Shown: positions 43,916 to 52,090 of the stretch, one piece after another
How positions within the stretch are numbered: the stretch's first letter is position 1
Layout: every line of letters starts with the position of its first letter
Translations under genes and position numbers: made by a program
From: Pseudomonadota bacterium
GTDB taxonomy: Bacteria > Pseudomonadota > Alphaproteobacteria > Reyranellales > Reyranellaceae
Assembly (NCBI GenBank): GCA_018242505.1
Contig: JAFEBU010000080.1
Coordinates: 20,369 to 84,368, forward strand
Reading direction: 5' to 3'
Length of the DNA stretch: 64,000 bases
Notes under the pieces: generated by a model
Told to the model about the DNA's origin: nothing
What the model saw: the letters and a program-made list of their open reading frames with translations, nothing else
The model's database searches: none

Positions 43916-45154
43916 ATGAACGCTTTGGCTCAGTTCCGGCGCAATGATCAACCGATCTACCTCGACTATCAGGCGACGACGCCGATGGATTCGCGGGTCC
44001 TCGAAGCAATGATGCCGTACTTCACCTACAAGTTCGGCAACGCCCATTCGCGCAGCCATGCCTACGGCTGGGAAGCGGAAGAGGCGGTGGAGAAGGCCCG
44101 GGCCCAGGTGGCCAAGCTGATCGGCGCCGACGAGAAGGAGATCATCTATACCTCCGGCGCCACCGAATCGAACAATCTCGCCATCAAGGGCGTGGCCGAA
44201 TTCTACAAGGACCGGCGCAACCACATCGTGACCACGGTGACGGAGCACAAGTGTGTGCTCGACACCTGCCGGCATCTCGAGCAGCAGGGCTTCTCGGTCA
44301 CCTATCTGCCGGTGCAGAAGAACGGCCTGGTCGATCTCGAGCAGCTTCGCGCCGCAGTGACAGACAAGACCGTGGTCGTGTCGGTGATGGCCGTGAACAA
44401 CGAGATCGGCGTCATCCAGCCATTGGCCGAGATCGGCAAGATCTGTCGCGAGAAGGGGGCATTCTTCCATACCGACGCCGCGCAGGCGGTCGGCAAGATC
44501 CCACTCGACGTCAATGCCATGAATATCGACCTGATGAGCATATCGGGTCACAAGATCTATGGTCCCAAGGGAATCGGCGCGCTCTATGTCCGCCGAAAGC
44601 CGCGCGTGCGGCTCGTCGCCATGATCAACGGCGGCGGCCAGGAGCGCGGTTTCCGTTCCGGCACGCTGCCGACGCCGCTTTGCGTGGGCCTGGGCGAGGC
44701 CGCCGATATTTGCCTGAAGGAGATGGACGCCGAGGCCAAGCGTCTCACCAAGCTGCGCGATCGCATGCTGAAAGGGCTGCAGGCGAAGTTGCCGGAAATC
44801 TACGTCAACGGTGACCTCGACCAGCGCATTCCCGGCAATCTCAACATCAGCTTCGCCTACGTCGAGGGCGAGTCGTTGATGATGGGGATCAAGGGACTGT
44901 CGGTATCGTCGGGTTCGGCCTGCACCTCGGCCTCGCTGGAGCCGAGCTATGTGCTGCGTGCGCTTGGCGTCGACGAGGAGTTGGCGCACACGTCGCTGCG
45001 CATCGGCCTCGGCCGGTTCACGACCGAGCAGGAAGTGGACACCGCGGTCGACGAACTGGTGCGTCACGTGACCAAACTGCGCGAGATGAGCCCGCTCTGG
45101 GAAATGGCCCAGGAAGGCATCGATCTGAAGTCCATTGAATGGGCGGCGCACTAG
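43916..45154 (+). CDS. iscS: Cysteine desulfurase IscS
   Basis: Main sulfur donor for Fe-S clusters and tRNA thiolation, 412 residues. The PLP Lys is Lys213 in ISGHKIYGPKG. Active-site Cys336 in SSGSACTSASLEPSYVLRALG lies on the long mobile loop typical of IscS (group I). The opening PIYLDYQATTPMD and the C-terminal ELREM-like region with EWAAH also match. It precedes iscU by 29 bases. Confidence 0.97.
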   Translation: MNALAQFRRNDQPIYLDYQATTPMDSRVLEAMMPYFTYKFGNAHSRSHAYGWEAEEAVEKARAQVAKLIGADEKEIIYTSGATESNNLAIKGVAEFYKDRRNHIVTTVTEHKCVLDTCRHLEQQGFSVTYLPVQKNGLVDLEQLRAAVTDKTVVVSVMAVNNEIGVIQPLAEIGKICREKGAFFHTDAAQAVGKIPLDVNAMNIDLMSISGHKIYGPKGIGALYVRRKPRVRLVAMINGGGQERGFRSGTLPTPLCVGLGEAADICLKEMDAEAKRLTKLRDRMLKGLQAKLPEIYVNGDLDQRIPGNLNISFAYVEGESLMMGIKGLSVSSGSACTSASLEPSYVLRALGVDEELAHTSLRIGLGRFTTEQEVDTAVDELVRHVTKLREMSPLWEMAQEGIDLKSIEWAAH

Positions 45155-45183
45155 CGCTGCCGGAAAGATCTGAGGAGAGTGTC

Positions 45184-45618
45184 ATGGCTTACAGCACCAA
45201 GCTAATCGATCACTACGAGAACCCGCGCAACATCGGCTCGCTCGACAAGAATGCCGAGGATGTCGGTACCGGTCTCGTGGGTGCGCCGGCCTGCGGCGAC
45301 GTGATGAAGTTGCAGATCAAGGTCGGCCCAGACGGCTTGATCGAGGATGCCAAGTTCAAGACCTTCGGGTGCGGCTCGGCGATCGCCTCGTCGTCCCTCG
45401 TCACCGAATGGGTGAAGGGCAAGACCGTGGACGAGGCCGAGACGATCAAGAACACCGACATCGCCAAGCATCTGGCGTTGCCGCCGGTGAAGATCCACTG
45501 CTCGGTCCTGGCCGAGGATGCGATCAAGGCGGCCATCGCCGACTACCGTGCGAAGTCCGCGAAGAAGGAGGAGGAGCCTGTGGCGCCGGGCGACCAAGCG
45601 GTCGCCGCGGCCAAGTAG
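45184..45618 (+). CDS. iscU: Fe-S cluster scaffold IscU
   Basis: Scaffold protein of 144 residues. Cluster ligands Cys37, Asp39, Cys63 and Cys106 are all present (PACGDVM, FGCGSAIA, IHCSVL). The HscA recognition peptide LPPVK is at residues 99-103, exactly as in E. coli. A Lys/Glu/Ala-rich C-terminal tail of about 20 residues extends past the usual end. It lies between iscS and iscA. Confidence 0.97.
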   Translation: MAYSTKLIDHYENPRNIGSLDKNAEDVGTGLVGAPACGDVMKLQIKVGPDGLIEDAKFKTFGCGSAIASSSLVTEWVKGKTVDEAETIKNTDIAKHLALPPVKIHCSVLAEDAIKAAIADYRAKSAKKEEEPVAPGDQAVAAAK

Positions 45619-45641
45619 CCTCGAGCCTGGAGCGGAGTTTC

Positions 45642-46037
45642 ATGAGCACGCCCATCGTCACGGATACCCCGAGGCCCGCCGCTGCGCCCCGGCCGCGCCG
45701 ACCACGGCCGCAGGCCATGACGGTGACGCCGGCGGCGGCCGAGCGCGTGAAGGCGCTGATAGACGGCCGTGGCAAGCCCACCGTCGGCATTCGCATCGGT
45801 GTGCGCTCCAAGGGCTGCTCCGGTCTCTCCTACACGTTGGAATTCGCTGACAAGCAGGAACCGATGGACGAGGTGGTCGACACGGGCGGGATCAAGCTCC
45901 TGATCGATCCCAAGGCTTCGCTGTTCCTAATCGGGACCGAGATGGATTACGCGGAAGAGAAGCTGAAGTCGGGCTTTATCTTCAGGAATCCGAACGAGAA
46001 GGGGCGCTGCGGCTGCGGTGAATCCTTCCACGTCTGA
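45642..46037 (+). CDS. iscA: A-type Fe-S carrier IscA, with N-terminal extension
   Basis: Iron-sulfur carrier of 131 residues. The three ligand cysteines are in SKGCSGLSY and in the C-terminal CGCGESF. A Pro/Arg/Ala-rich leader of 25 residues precedes the canonical start at MTVTPAAAERV (45717), which could be an alternative initiation site. ATG at 45642 is used because AGCGGAG lies just upstream. It sits between iscU and hscB. Confidence 0.94.
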   Translation: MSTPIVTDTPRPAAAPRPRRPRPQAMTVTPAAAERVKALIDGRGKPTVGIRIGVRSKGCSGLSYTLEFADKQEPMDEVVDTGGIKLLIDPKASLFLIGTEMDYAEEKLKSGFIFRNPNEKGRCGCGESFHV

Positions 46038-46057
46038 CAAACCGAAACGCCGGGATC

Positions 46058-46570
46058 ATGGATCATTTCGCGCGGCTGGGAATGCCGGTGGCGCTCGATC
46101 TGGAGCCCGCCGAACTCGACAAGGCCTACTTCGCCCGTCAACGGCAATGGCACCCTGACCGGTTTGTTGCCCGTCCGCCTGAAGAGAAGGCGAGGGCCTC
46201 TGTCGAGGCGGCAACTCTGAACGATGCCTATCGCACGCTCAAGGACCCGCTCAGTCGCGCCATCTATCTCGCGGGCCTGAAGGGTGTCGAACTGCCCGGC
46301 GACGGCAAGACAATCGACGATCCGGAGCTTCTGATGGAGGCGATGGAAGTGCGTGAAGCGTTGCACGAAGCGGACGAGGTCGAGACTGTCGATCTGTTGG
46401 CCGACAAGGCGCGCGACGACATGAAGAATGCGCTGTCTGGCCTCACCGGTTTGTTCTTGCGGGACGACAAACCCGCCCTCAGAAAGGCGCTCCTTCGCCT
46501 GCGCTATCTCGACAAGTTCGCCGAGGAAGCGCGAGCGAAGCGGGCAAATCTGGAACGAGCAAAAGCATGA
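46058..46570 (+). CDS. hscB: Fe-S co-chaperone HscB
   Basis: J-type co-chaperone of 170 residues that brings IscU to HscA. The J domain (about 1-75) carries HPD in RQRQWHPDRF. The C-terminal helical domain (about 90-165) has LMEAMEVREALHEA, the IscU-contact region. Its stop overlaps the hscA start by 4 bases. Confidence 0.95.
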   Translation: MDHFARLGMPVALDLEPAELDKAYFARQRQWHPDRFVARPPEEKARASVEAATLNDAYRTLKDPLSRAIYLAGLKGVELPGDGKTIDDPELLMEAMEVREALHEADEVETVDLLADKARDDMKNALSGLTGLFLRDDKPALRKALLRLRYLDKFAEEARAKRANLERAKA

Positions 46571-48462
46571 CCCTGCTTGAGATCCATGAACCGGGCGAAA
46601 CCCCTCTGCCGCATGCCGGTGAGGGGACGTTGGCGGTCGGCATCGATCTCGGCACGACCAATTCGGTGGTGGCGATCGCCCGCGACGGCAAGCCCGCCGC
46701 GCTTCACGACGAGACCGGCCGGTCGCTCGTGCCCTCGGTCGTGGGCTACCCTCGATCTGGCGGCATCGTGGTTGGCGACGCGGCGCGCCTGCTGGTCACC
46801 AAAGAGCCGCGTAATGTCGTGGCGTCGGTGAAGCGTCTTATGGGGCGCGGCGCGGCCGATCTTCATGCCGTGGCCGGTGTCCTGCCGTATGAGATCGAGC
46901 CCGGCAGCGGCGAGACCGACATGGTGAAGCTGCGCATCGCCGGCAAGCCGCGCTCGCCGGTGGAGATCTCGGCCGAGATCCTGAAAGCGTTGCGCCAGCG
47001 CGCCGAGGCTGCGCTCGACAGGCCGGTCGAGCGCGCCGTGATCACCGTGCCCGCCTATTTCGATGACGCCGCGCGCACTGCGACCCGGGACGCCGCGCGC
47101 GTCGCTGGTCTCGAAGTCCTGCGACTGGTGAACGAGCCGACCGCGGCGGCGCTGGCCTACGGCCTCGATAAGGGGGCGGAAGGCCTCTATGCAGTCTACG
47201 ATCTTGGCGGCGGCACCTTCGACTTCTCGCTGCTGCGCCTGGAGAAGGGCGTCTTCCAGGTCCTGGCCACCGGCGGCGACACTGCCCTGGGCGGCGACGA
47301 TTTCGACCGCGCGCTCGCTGAACGCATGCTGTCCGAGCGCAAGCGCGACGGCATCGCCGATCAGGTCGATGAAGGCGCGGTAAAAGCGGCGCTCGCGCTG
47401 GCGCGCCAGATGAAGGAGCAATTGTCCGACCGCGACAAGACCTCGGGGCGGCTGGAAATCGCGGGTGTGCCGTCGTTCCACGCGGTCACCCGTGCCGAGT
47501 TTGACGCGATGATCGATGGCCTCGCAGGGCGCACGGTGGAGATCGCTCGCCACGTTCTTGCCGATGCCGGCATGGCGCCAGGCGAGATCCACGGTGTGGT
47601 CCTGGTTGGAGGCTCGACGCGCGTGCCGCTGATACGCTGTCGCGTGGCGGAGATGATCGGCAAGCCGCCGCTCACCGACATCGATCCGGACGAGGTGGTG
47701 GCGCTGGGCGCCGCCCTGCAGGCCGAAGCACTGACCGGCGGCTCCGACACGCTGCTGCTCGACGTGACGCCGCTGTCGCTCGGGCTGGAGACGATGGGCG
47801 GCCTGGTCGAGAAGGTCGTGCCGCGCAATACGCCCATTCCGGTGCAGCTTGCGCAGGAGTTCACCACCTATCAGGACGGTCAGACCGCGATGGCGATCCA
47901 CGTCGTGCAAGGCGAGCGCGAGATGGTCGCCGATTGCCGAAGCCTCGCGCGCTTCGAACTGACGGGCATTCCACCCATGACGGCAGGGGCGGCGCGTATT
48001 CGTGTGACCTTTGCCGTCGATGCGGACGGCCTGCTCACCGTCTCGGCGCAAGAGCGGACGACAGGCATAGAGCAGCGTATCGAGGTGAGGCCTTCCTATG
48101 GGCTCAGCCACGAGGACATGGCCGACATGCTCTACGACAGCCTGGAGCATGCCGAGGAGGACATGACGCAGCGCCTGCTCACCGAAGCCCGCGTCGAAGC
48201 CCAGCGCAGCCTGCTGGCGCTCGACGCGGCGCTGGCCAAGGATGGCGTCCTGTTGTCGGCCGAGGAACGGCGTGCGATGGACGACGCGCGTCGTCGCCTG
48301 GAGCAGGCGGCCGCGAGCGAAGACCGCGACGCGATCACTGCAGCAGCCGAGGCGCTCGAGGCGCTTTCCAAGCCGTTCGCCGAACGGCGCATGGATCGCG
48401 GCATTCGCGAGGCGTTGTCGGGTCTGTCGATGGGCGACCTGGAACGCCGGGTCGGGGAGTAA
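46567..48462 (+). CDS. hscA: Fe-S chaperone HscA (Hsp70 family)
   Basis: Hsp70-type chaperone of 631 residues releasing clusters from IscU. The ATPase domain has IDLGTTNSVVAI (about residue 20), DLGGGTFDFSLL and VLVGGSTRVPLI. The substrate-binding domain has LLLDVTPLSLGLETMGGLVEKVVPRNTPIP, and the C-terminal lid is helical (about 510-631). The ATG at 46567 overlaps hscB. Confidence 0.97.
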   Translation: MTLLEIHEPGETPLPHAGEGTLAVGIDLGTTNSVVAIARDGKPAALHDETGRSLVPSVVGYPRSGGIVVGDAARLLVTKEPRNVVASVKRLMGRGAADLHAVAGVLPYEIEPGSGETDMVKLRIAGKPRSPVEISAEILKALRQRAEAALDRPVERAVITVPAYFDDAARTATRDAARVAGLEVLRLVNEPTAAALAYGLDKGAEGLYAVYDLGGGTFDFSLLRLEKGVFQVLATGGDTALGGDDFDRALAERMLSERKRDGIADQVDEGAVKAALALARQMKEQLSDRDKTSGRLEIAGVPSFHAVTRAEFDAMIDGLAGRTVEIARHVLADAGMAPGEIHGVVLVGGSTRVPLIRCRVAEMIGKPPLTDIDPDEVVALGAALQAEALTGGSDTLLLDVTPLSLGLETMGGLVEKVVPRNTPIPVQLAQEFTTYQDGQTAMAIHVVQGEREMVADCRSLARFELTGIPPMTAGAARIRVTFAVDADGLLTVSAQERTTGIEQRIEVRPSYGLSHEDMADMLYDSLEHAEEDMTQRLLTEARVEAQRSLLALDAALAKDGVLLSAEERRAMDDARRRLEQAAASEDRDAITAAAEALEALSKPFAERRMDRGIREALSGLSMGDLERRVGE

Positions 48463-48478
48463 CGAGGTTCGTAATTCG

Positions 48479-48814
48479 ATGCCGAAGATGACGTTCATTC
48501 TGAAAGACGGTTCGCGCAAGGAGGTGGATGCCCCGATCGGCCTTTCGGTGCTGGAGATTGCCCATCGCAACGGCATCGATATTGAAGGGGCCTGCGAAGG
48601 CTCGCTGGCCTGCTCGACCTGCCATGTGATCGTGGAAGCGCCCTGGTTCGAGAAGCTCGCGCCGGCAAGCGAGGACGAGGAGGATATGCTGGACCTCGCC
48701 TTCGGGCTCACCCATACCTCGCGGCTCGGCTGTCAGATCCGGATGAGCGAGGCTCTCGACGGGCTGGTGGTGAAGTTGCCGGCGGCAACGCGCAATATGA
48801 TGGTCGACAAGTAG
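48479..48814 (+). CDS. fdx: [2Fe-2S] ferredoxin of the isc system
   Basis: Adrenodoxin-type ferredoxin of 111 residues supplying electrons for cluster assembly. Cluster ligands occur in EGACEGSLACSTCHVIVE (Cys-x5-Cys-x2-Cys) and in the later Cys of GCQIRM. The C-terminal MMVDK end is typical of isc ferredoxins. A second in-frame ATG at 48488 is possible. It follows hscA by 16 bases and precedes iscX by 9. Confidence 0.96.
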   Translation: MPKMTFILKDGSRKEVDAPIGLSVLEIAHRNGIDIEGACEGSLACSTCHVIVEAPWFEKLAPASEDEEDMLDLAFGLTHTSRLGCQIRMSEALDGLVVKLPAATRNMMVDK

Positions 48815-48823
48815 GGGCAGGGG

Positions 48824-49030
48824 ATGGCCAAGAAGCTGCGCTGGACCGACGTTCAAGATATCGCGATCGAGCTTGAGGAACGCTATCCTGAAGCCGACAA
48901 TGTCAACCTTCGCTTCACCGATCTGCACCGCTGGGTGATGGAGTTGCCGGATTTCGCCGACGATCCGGGGCGTTCCAACGAGAAAATCCTCGAAGCGATC
49001 CAGGCAGCCTGGATCGAAGAGCGAGACTGA
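48824..49030 (+). CDS. iscX: IscX, Fe-S assembly adaptor
   Basis: Small acidic protein of 68 residues that binds IscS and iron and modulates cluster assembly. The conserved LRWTDVQDIAIELEERYPEADN start and the central RFTDLHRWVMELPDF are diagnostic. It starts 9 bases after fdx and is the last gene of the isc operon. Confidence 0.95.
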   Translation: MAKKLRWTDVQDIAIELEERYPEADNVNLRFTDLHRWVMELPDFADDPGRSNEKILEAIQAAWIEERD

Positions 49031-49098
49031 CGACCGTCCCTGACGAGCCGCCCAAATTCGGTCTCAATTCCTCTCGTACAGTGGGACTGGAGGAGCAT

Positions 49099-49704
49099 AT
49101 GAGGGGCAATCGCTTCCTGAAGGCCTCGCTGTCGTTGTTGCTGGTGGCGAGCCTTGGCGCATGCGCATCCAACGGCGTTCAGCCCGGCATCGTCAGCCGC
49201 TCCGGCCCGACCCAGAGCTACGTTCCCAGTCCGACCTACGGCCAGAACCAAGCCTATGTCCAGAATGCGTCGGCGACGAGCAGCGGTCCGGTGAACGGGG
49301 CGGCATTCTATGGCCAGAGCGGTCGTGTCGTGTCGATCAATGAGGTTGGTCTTCGCGGCAGCGGCGGCGGGTCGGGCAACGGTCCTCTGATCGGCGGGCT
49401 GCTGGGCGGCGCCGGCGGCGCGACCATCGGGGCGGTCACCGGCCATACCCTGGGCAGCGGCATCGTCGGCGGCCTGCTGGGCGCCGTCGGCGGGGCGATC
49501 GTCGGCTCGATCTTCGAGGGCAATCGCGGCGGGGCATATGGCGGTCGCGGCATAGAGGTGACGGTGCAGAAGGATGACGGCCAGAAGGTCACGGTCGCGC
49601 AGCGTGACGACGGCGATGTCCAGCTTGGCGATCGAGTGCAAATCGTCCAGGGCCGGGATGGCGTCGCGAAAGTGGTGCGCGACACCGCGCGGAACCCGGA
49701 TTAG
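49099..49704 (+). CDS. Outer-membrane lipoprotein with glycine-zipper 2TM domain (SlyB/Pcp-like), copy 1
   Basis: Envelope lipoprotein of 201 residues. The signal peptide ends in a lipobox (SLGAC, Cys at about residue 22). A Tyr/Gln/Ser-rich spacer follows, then GRVVSINEV and a glycine-zipper region (about 95-140). A C-terminal beta domain holds GIEVTVQKDDG and GDRVQIVQGRDGVAKVVRD. The ATG at 49099 has GGAGGAG just upstream. It is followed by a paralogue 47 bases later. Confidence 0.9.
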   Translation: MRGNRFLKASLSLLLVASLGACASNGVQPGIVSRSGPTQSYVPSPTYGQNQAYVQNASATSSGPVNGAAFYGQSGRVVSINEVGLRGSGGGSGNGPLIGGLLGGAGGATIGAVTGHTLGSGIVGGLLGAVGGAIVGSIFEGNRGGAYGGRGIEVTVQKDDGQKVTVAQRDDGDVQLGDRVQIVQGRDGVAKVVRDTARNPD

Positions 49705-49751
49705 ATTTGGGCGCGTTTTCGCGTCCCGCGACTGAAAAGAAGGATCAAGCG

Positions 49752-50249
49752 ATGTTTGCGAAGTGGCTTCTCGGTTTGCTTTTGCCGTTGGCGCTTGCGA
49801 CAACGCTCGGGGCTTGCGAGAATCAGGGCGTACAGCCGGGCGTGGTTCAGAACGCCAGCGGCTATCGCGGTGAAACGGGCCGGGTGGTCTCGATACGCGA
49901 AGTGCCATTGCGGGGTCAGCGCGGCGTGAACAATGGCACCTTGGTCGGCGGCGGCCTTGGCGCAGCGGGCGGTGCCGCCATCGGTGCCGCGACCAGCAAT
50001 TCGGTGGGCGGTGCGGTCGTTGGCGGCCTTCTGGGCGCGGTCGCAGGTGGTATCGCCGGCACGGCGGTCGACCAGAACAGCGGCTCGCGCCGCGGCATCG
50101 AAGTGACGGTCCGCAAGGATGACGGGTCGCGTGTGACGATCGCCCAACCCGACGACGGCGACGTGCAGATGGGCGATCGTGTGGTGATCGTTTACAACCG
50201 CAGTGGCGTGGCCAAGGCCGTTCGGGACAGCAGCTACCATCGCGACTAG
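49752..50249 (+). CDS. Outer-membrane lipoprotein with glycine-zipper 2TM domain, copy 2
   Basis: Paralogue of the preceding gene, 165 residues. Lipobox TLGAC near residue 22, then GRVVSIREV, the glycine zipper (about 70-115) and the matching C-terminal GIEVTVRKDDGSRVTIAQ and GDRVVIVYNRSGVAKAVRD. It lacks the long Tyr/Gln-rich spacer of copy 1. Such proteins are envelope-stress or membrane-integrity lipoproteins; the pair is a tandem duplication that has diverged. The ATG at 49752 starts the signal peptide. Confidence 0.9.
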   Translation: MFAKWLLGLLLPLALATTLGACENQGVQPGVVQNASGYRGETGRVVSIREVPLRGQRGVNNGTLVGGGLGAAGGAAIGAATSNSVGGAVVGGLLGAVAGGIAGTAVDQNSGSRRGIEVTVRKDDGSRVTIAQPDDGDVQMGDRVVIVYNRSGVAKAVRDSSYHRD

Positions 50250-50272
50250 CGACGCTGGCGATCGGTCCCCCC

Positions 50273-50290
50273 GGGGCCTATATAGGCCCC
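50273..50290 (+). promoter_or_regulatory. 18-bp perfect palindrome with TATATA core, 3 bases before the mnmA ATG
   Basis: GGGGCCTATATAGGCCCC is its own reverse complement. The TATATA (50279-50284) lies 10 bases before the mnmA ATG. No Shine-Dalgarno sequence is visible between them. If TATATA is the -10 box, transcription would start at or next to the ATG, giving a leaderless message; the palindrome could also be a regulator site. Confidence 0.6.
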
Positions 50291-50293
50291 GCC

Positions 50294-51421
50294 ATGGCCC
50301 GCAATTCCCTCGATATCGACAAGGCGCCGGGTGACACCCGCGTGGTGGTCGCCATGTCGGGCGGCGTCGATTCCTCGGTGACTGCGGCGGTGCTGAGGGA
50401 ACAGGGCTATGACGTCGTAGGGATCACGCTGCAGCTCTACGACCACGGCGCGGCGGTTGGCAGGAAGGGAGCGTGCTGCGCCGGCCAGGATATCCACGAC
50501 GCTCGCGAGGTCGCCGGCCGGCTCGGCATCCCGCACTACGTGCTCGACTATGAGAGCCGCTTTCGCAACGAGGTCATGGACGCCTTCGCGGATTCTTATG
50601 TGCGCGGCGAGACCCCGGTGCCCTGCATCGCCTGCAATCGCACGGTCAAGTTTCGCGACCTGCTCGCCACTGCGCGCGAACTTGGCGCTGATGCCTTGGC
50701 GACCGGCCACTATGTCCGCCGCGTGATGGGCGAGGCAGGGCCGGAACTCCATCGCGGCAGCGATCCGGCGCGCGACCAGAGCTATTTCCTGTTCGGCACC
50801 ACGGCCGCGCAGCTCGATTTCCTGCGCTTCCCGCTGGGCGATTTGTCCAAGACCGAGACGCGTGCATTGGCGGAGAAGTTCGATCTTGCCGTCGCCGACA
50901 AGCCCGACAGCCAGGACATCTGCTTCGTGCCTGGTGGCGATTATCGCGCGGTGGTGCAAAAGCTCCGGCCCGAGGCGAATGAACCAGGCGAGATCGTCGA
51001 TATGGCCGGCAGGGTGCTCGGCCAGCATGACGGAATCATCGGCTTCACGGTCGGCCAGCGGCGGGGCCTCGCTTTGGGTGAGCGCACCGGTACCGGCAAC
51101 GAGCCGCTCTACGTAGTGAGGCTCGAGCCCGAGACTCGCCGCGTCATCGCCGGCCCGCGCCATGCGCTGGGGCGCAGCGAGATTGTGCTTTACGACGTGA
51201 ACTGGCTTGGGCCGGATTTCGTCGGGTCGTTGCCGGCGCAGGTGCGCGTGCGCTCCTCGCAAACACTGCGTCCCGCTGATATCTCGCGCCAGGAAACGAC
51301 GCTCGTCGTGCGTTTTTCCGAGCCTGAGATCGGTATCTCTCCTGGCCAAGCCTGTGTCATTTACGACCATGTTACCGGCAGCCGCATTCTGGGCGGAGGT
51401 TTCATCCGGCGCTTCGTGTGA
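50294..51421 (+). CDS. mnmA: tRNA-specific 2-thiouridylase MnmA
   Basis: Adds the s2 group to wobble U34 of Lys, Glu and Gln tRNAs with sulfur originating from IscS. It has 375 residues. The P-loop is SGGVDSS (about residues 22-28). The catalytic cysteines are the one in TPVPCIACNRTVKF and the one in DSQDICFVPGGDY. The C-terminal FTVGQRRGL and PGQACVIYD blocks are intact. It sits downstream of the isc operon, a sensible functional neighbour, but with its own promoter-like palindrome. Confidence 0.96.
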   Translation: MARNSLDIDKAPGDTRVVVAMSGGVDSSVTAAVLREQGYDVVGITLQLYDHGAAVGRKGACCAGQDIHDAREVAGRLGIPHYVLDYESRFRNEVMDAFADSYVRGETPVPCIACNRTVKFRDLLATARELGADALATGHYVRRVMGEAGPELHRGSDPARDQSYFLFGTTAAQLDFLRFPLGDLSKTETRALAEKFDLAVADKPDSQDICFVPGGDYRAVVQKLRPEANEPGEIVDMAGRVLGQHDGIIGFTVGQRRGLALGERTGTGNEPLYVVRLEPETRRVIAGPRHALGRSEIVLYDVNWLGPDFVGSLPAQVRVRSSQTLRPADISRQETTLVVRFSEPEIGISPGQACVIYDHVTGSRILGGGFIRRFV

Positions 51422-51536
51422 CGAAGCTCGACCCTCTCAATTTGCCGGTGGCGATCTCGGTCGTCTGCGCGTCCGGTCTGCGATGACGCCCGGGGCCCGC
51501 TGCGATACCGTGGAAGAGAAGCGGGCGGTCGATTCC

Positions 51537-51566
51537 TTGACACCCAGCGTCGGACCCGCATAAAAG
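51537..51566 (+). promoter_or_regulatory. Promoter of the tRNA-Met gene
   Basis: A perfect -35 TTGACA (51537-51542) is followed after 18 bases by the -10-like TAAAAG (51561-51566). The tRNA begins 11 bases after it. The GC-rich run before the tRNA fits a stringent discriminator. Confidence 0.65.
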
Positions 51567-51577
51567 CCCGCACCCGT

Positions 51578-51654
51578 GGCTGGGTAGCTCAGCTGGTTAG
51601 AGCACGGCACTCATAATGCCGGGGTCGGCGGTTCAAGTCCGCCCCCAGCTACCA
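51578..51654 (+). tRNA. tRNA-Met (CAT), elongator type
   Basis: Full cloverleaf of 77 bases with encoded CCA. The acceptor 5' arm GGCTGGG pairs with CCCAGCT (first pair is G-U). The D arm holds TAGCTCAG..GGTTAGAGC. The anticodon arm CGGCA/TGCCG encloses CTCATAA, anticodon CAT. The T arm GGCGG/CCGCC encloses TTCAAGT. It closely resembles E. coli elongator tRNA-Met; lysidine-modified tRNA-Ile2 is the alternative for a CAT anticodon, but the sequence fits Met better. Confidence 0.95.
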
Positions 51655-51952
51655 TTTTCCTTAGTGCAATCCCGTTGGTTACCGATGGTAACCACGGCCA
51701 CCAAATCGCGCAGAGTCGAGAGCCATAGGCGCCGCCTGGGCATGGTTCCTTCTCGCGCAAGACGTGCGTCACACGATAGCAGGTGCTGCCACGGAATAAG
51801 TATTTCAAATACCTCTTCGGCATGCTAAATAGGTAGAGAAAATGCTGATTAGGCTAGGTTCTCTGCTTAGTCCCGGAATGGTGGAAGGCATCGCAGTCAC
51901 GCACATCGCAATGGCAGCGACACGATGTGCAGAGCCATCAAGGAGAAGCCCC
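51655..51952. other. 298-base gap after the tRNA with two inverted repeats
   Basis: No supported gene. GGTTACC-GAT-GGTAACC (51677-51693) is a perfect inverted repeat 22 bases downstream of the tRNA end. GTATTTCAAATAC (51800-51812) is a second small palindrome in an AT-rich stretch. A longer frame starting at ATG 51842 leads into the small membrane protein below, but its extra N-terminus looks like untranslated sequence. Confidence 0.45.
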
Positions 51953-52090
51953 GTGACCGAGAAGACCGACGGTGGAAAAAAGATCTCGATAGCGGCGGAT
52001 GAAGACTCGGCCGGCAGTCTCTTGCCGATGCTTGTCAGCGGCCTTGTCTTGATCGTCTTGGGCATGATCGCCGTTGCGGCATTCAGTTAA
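51953..52090 (+). CDS. Small single-helix membrane protein, 45 residues
   Basis: Not recognised. The GTG start at 51953 is chosen because AAGGAG (51940-51945) lies seven bases upstream. The charged N-terminal half (TEKTDGGKKISIAADEDS) precedes one clear membrane helix (about residues 24-43, LLPMLVSGLVLIVLGMIAVA) at the C-terminal end. This is a tail-anchored or N-in small protein shape. Starting at ATG 51842 would give 82 residues with a poorly coding leader. No partner gene is obvious. Confidence 0.6.
   Translation: MTEKTDGGKKISIAADEDSAGSLLPMLVSGLVLIVLGMIAVAAFS

Noticed and set aside
51611..51823. 70-codon minus-strand frame ending in GGGLEPPTPAL
   Set aside because: The end is an antisense reading of the tRNA-Met gene, a frequent false gene call. 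It is not a protein.
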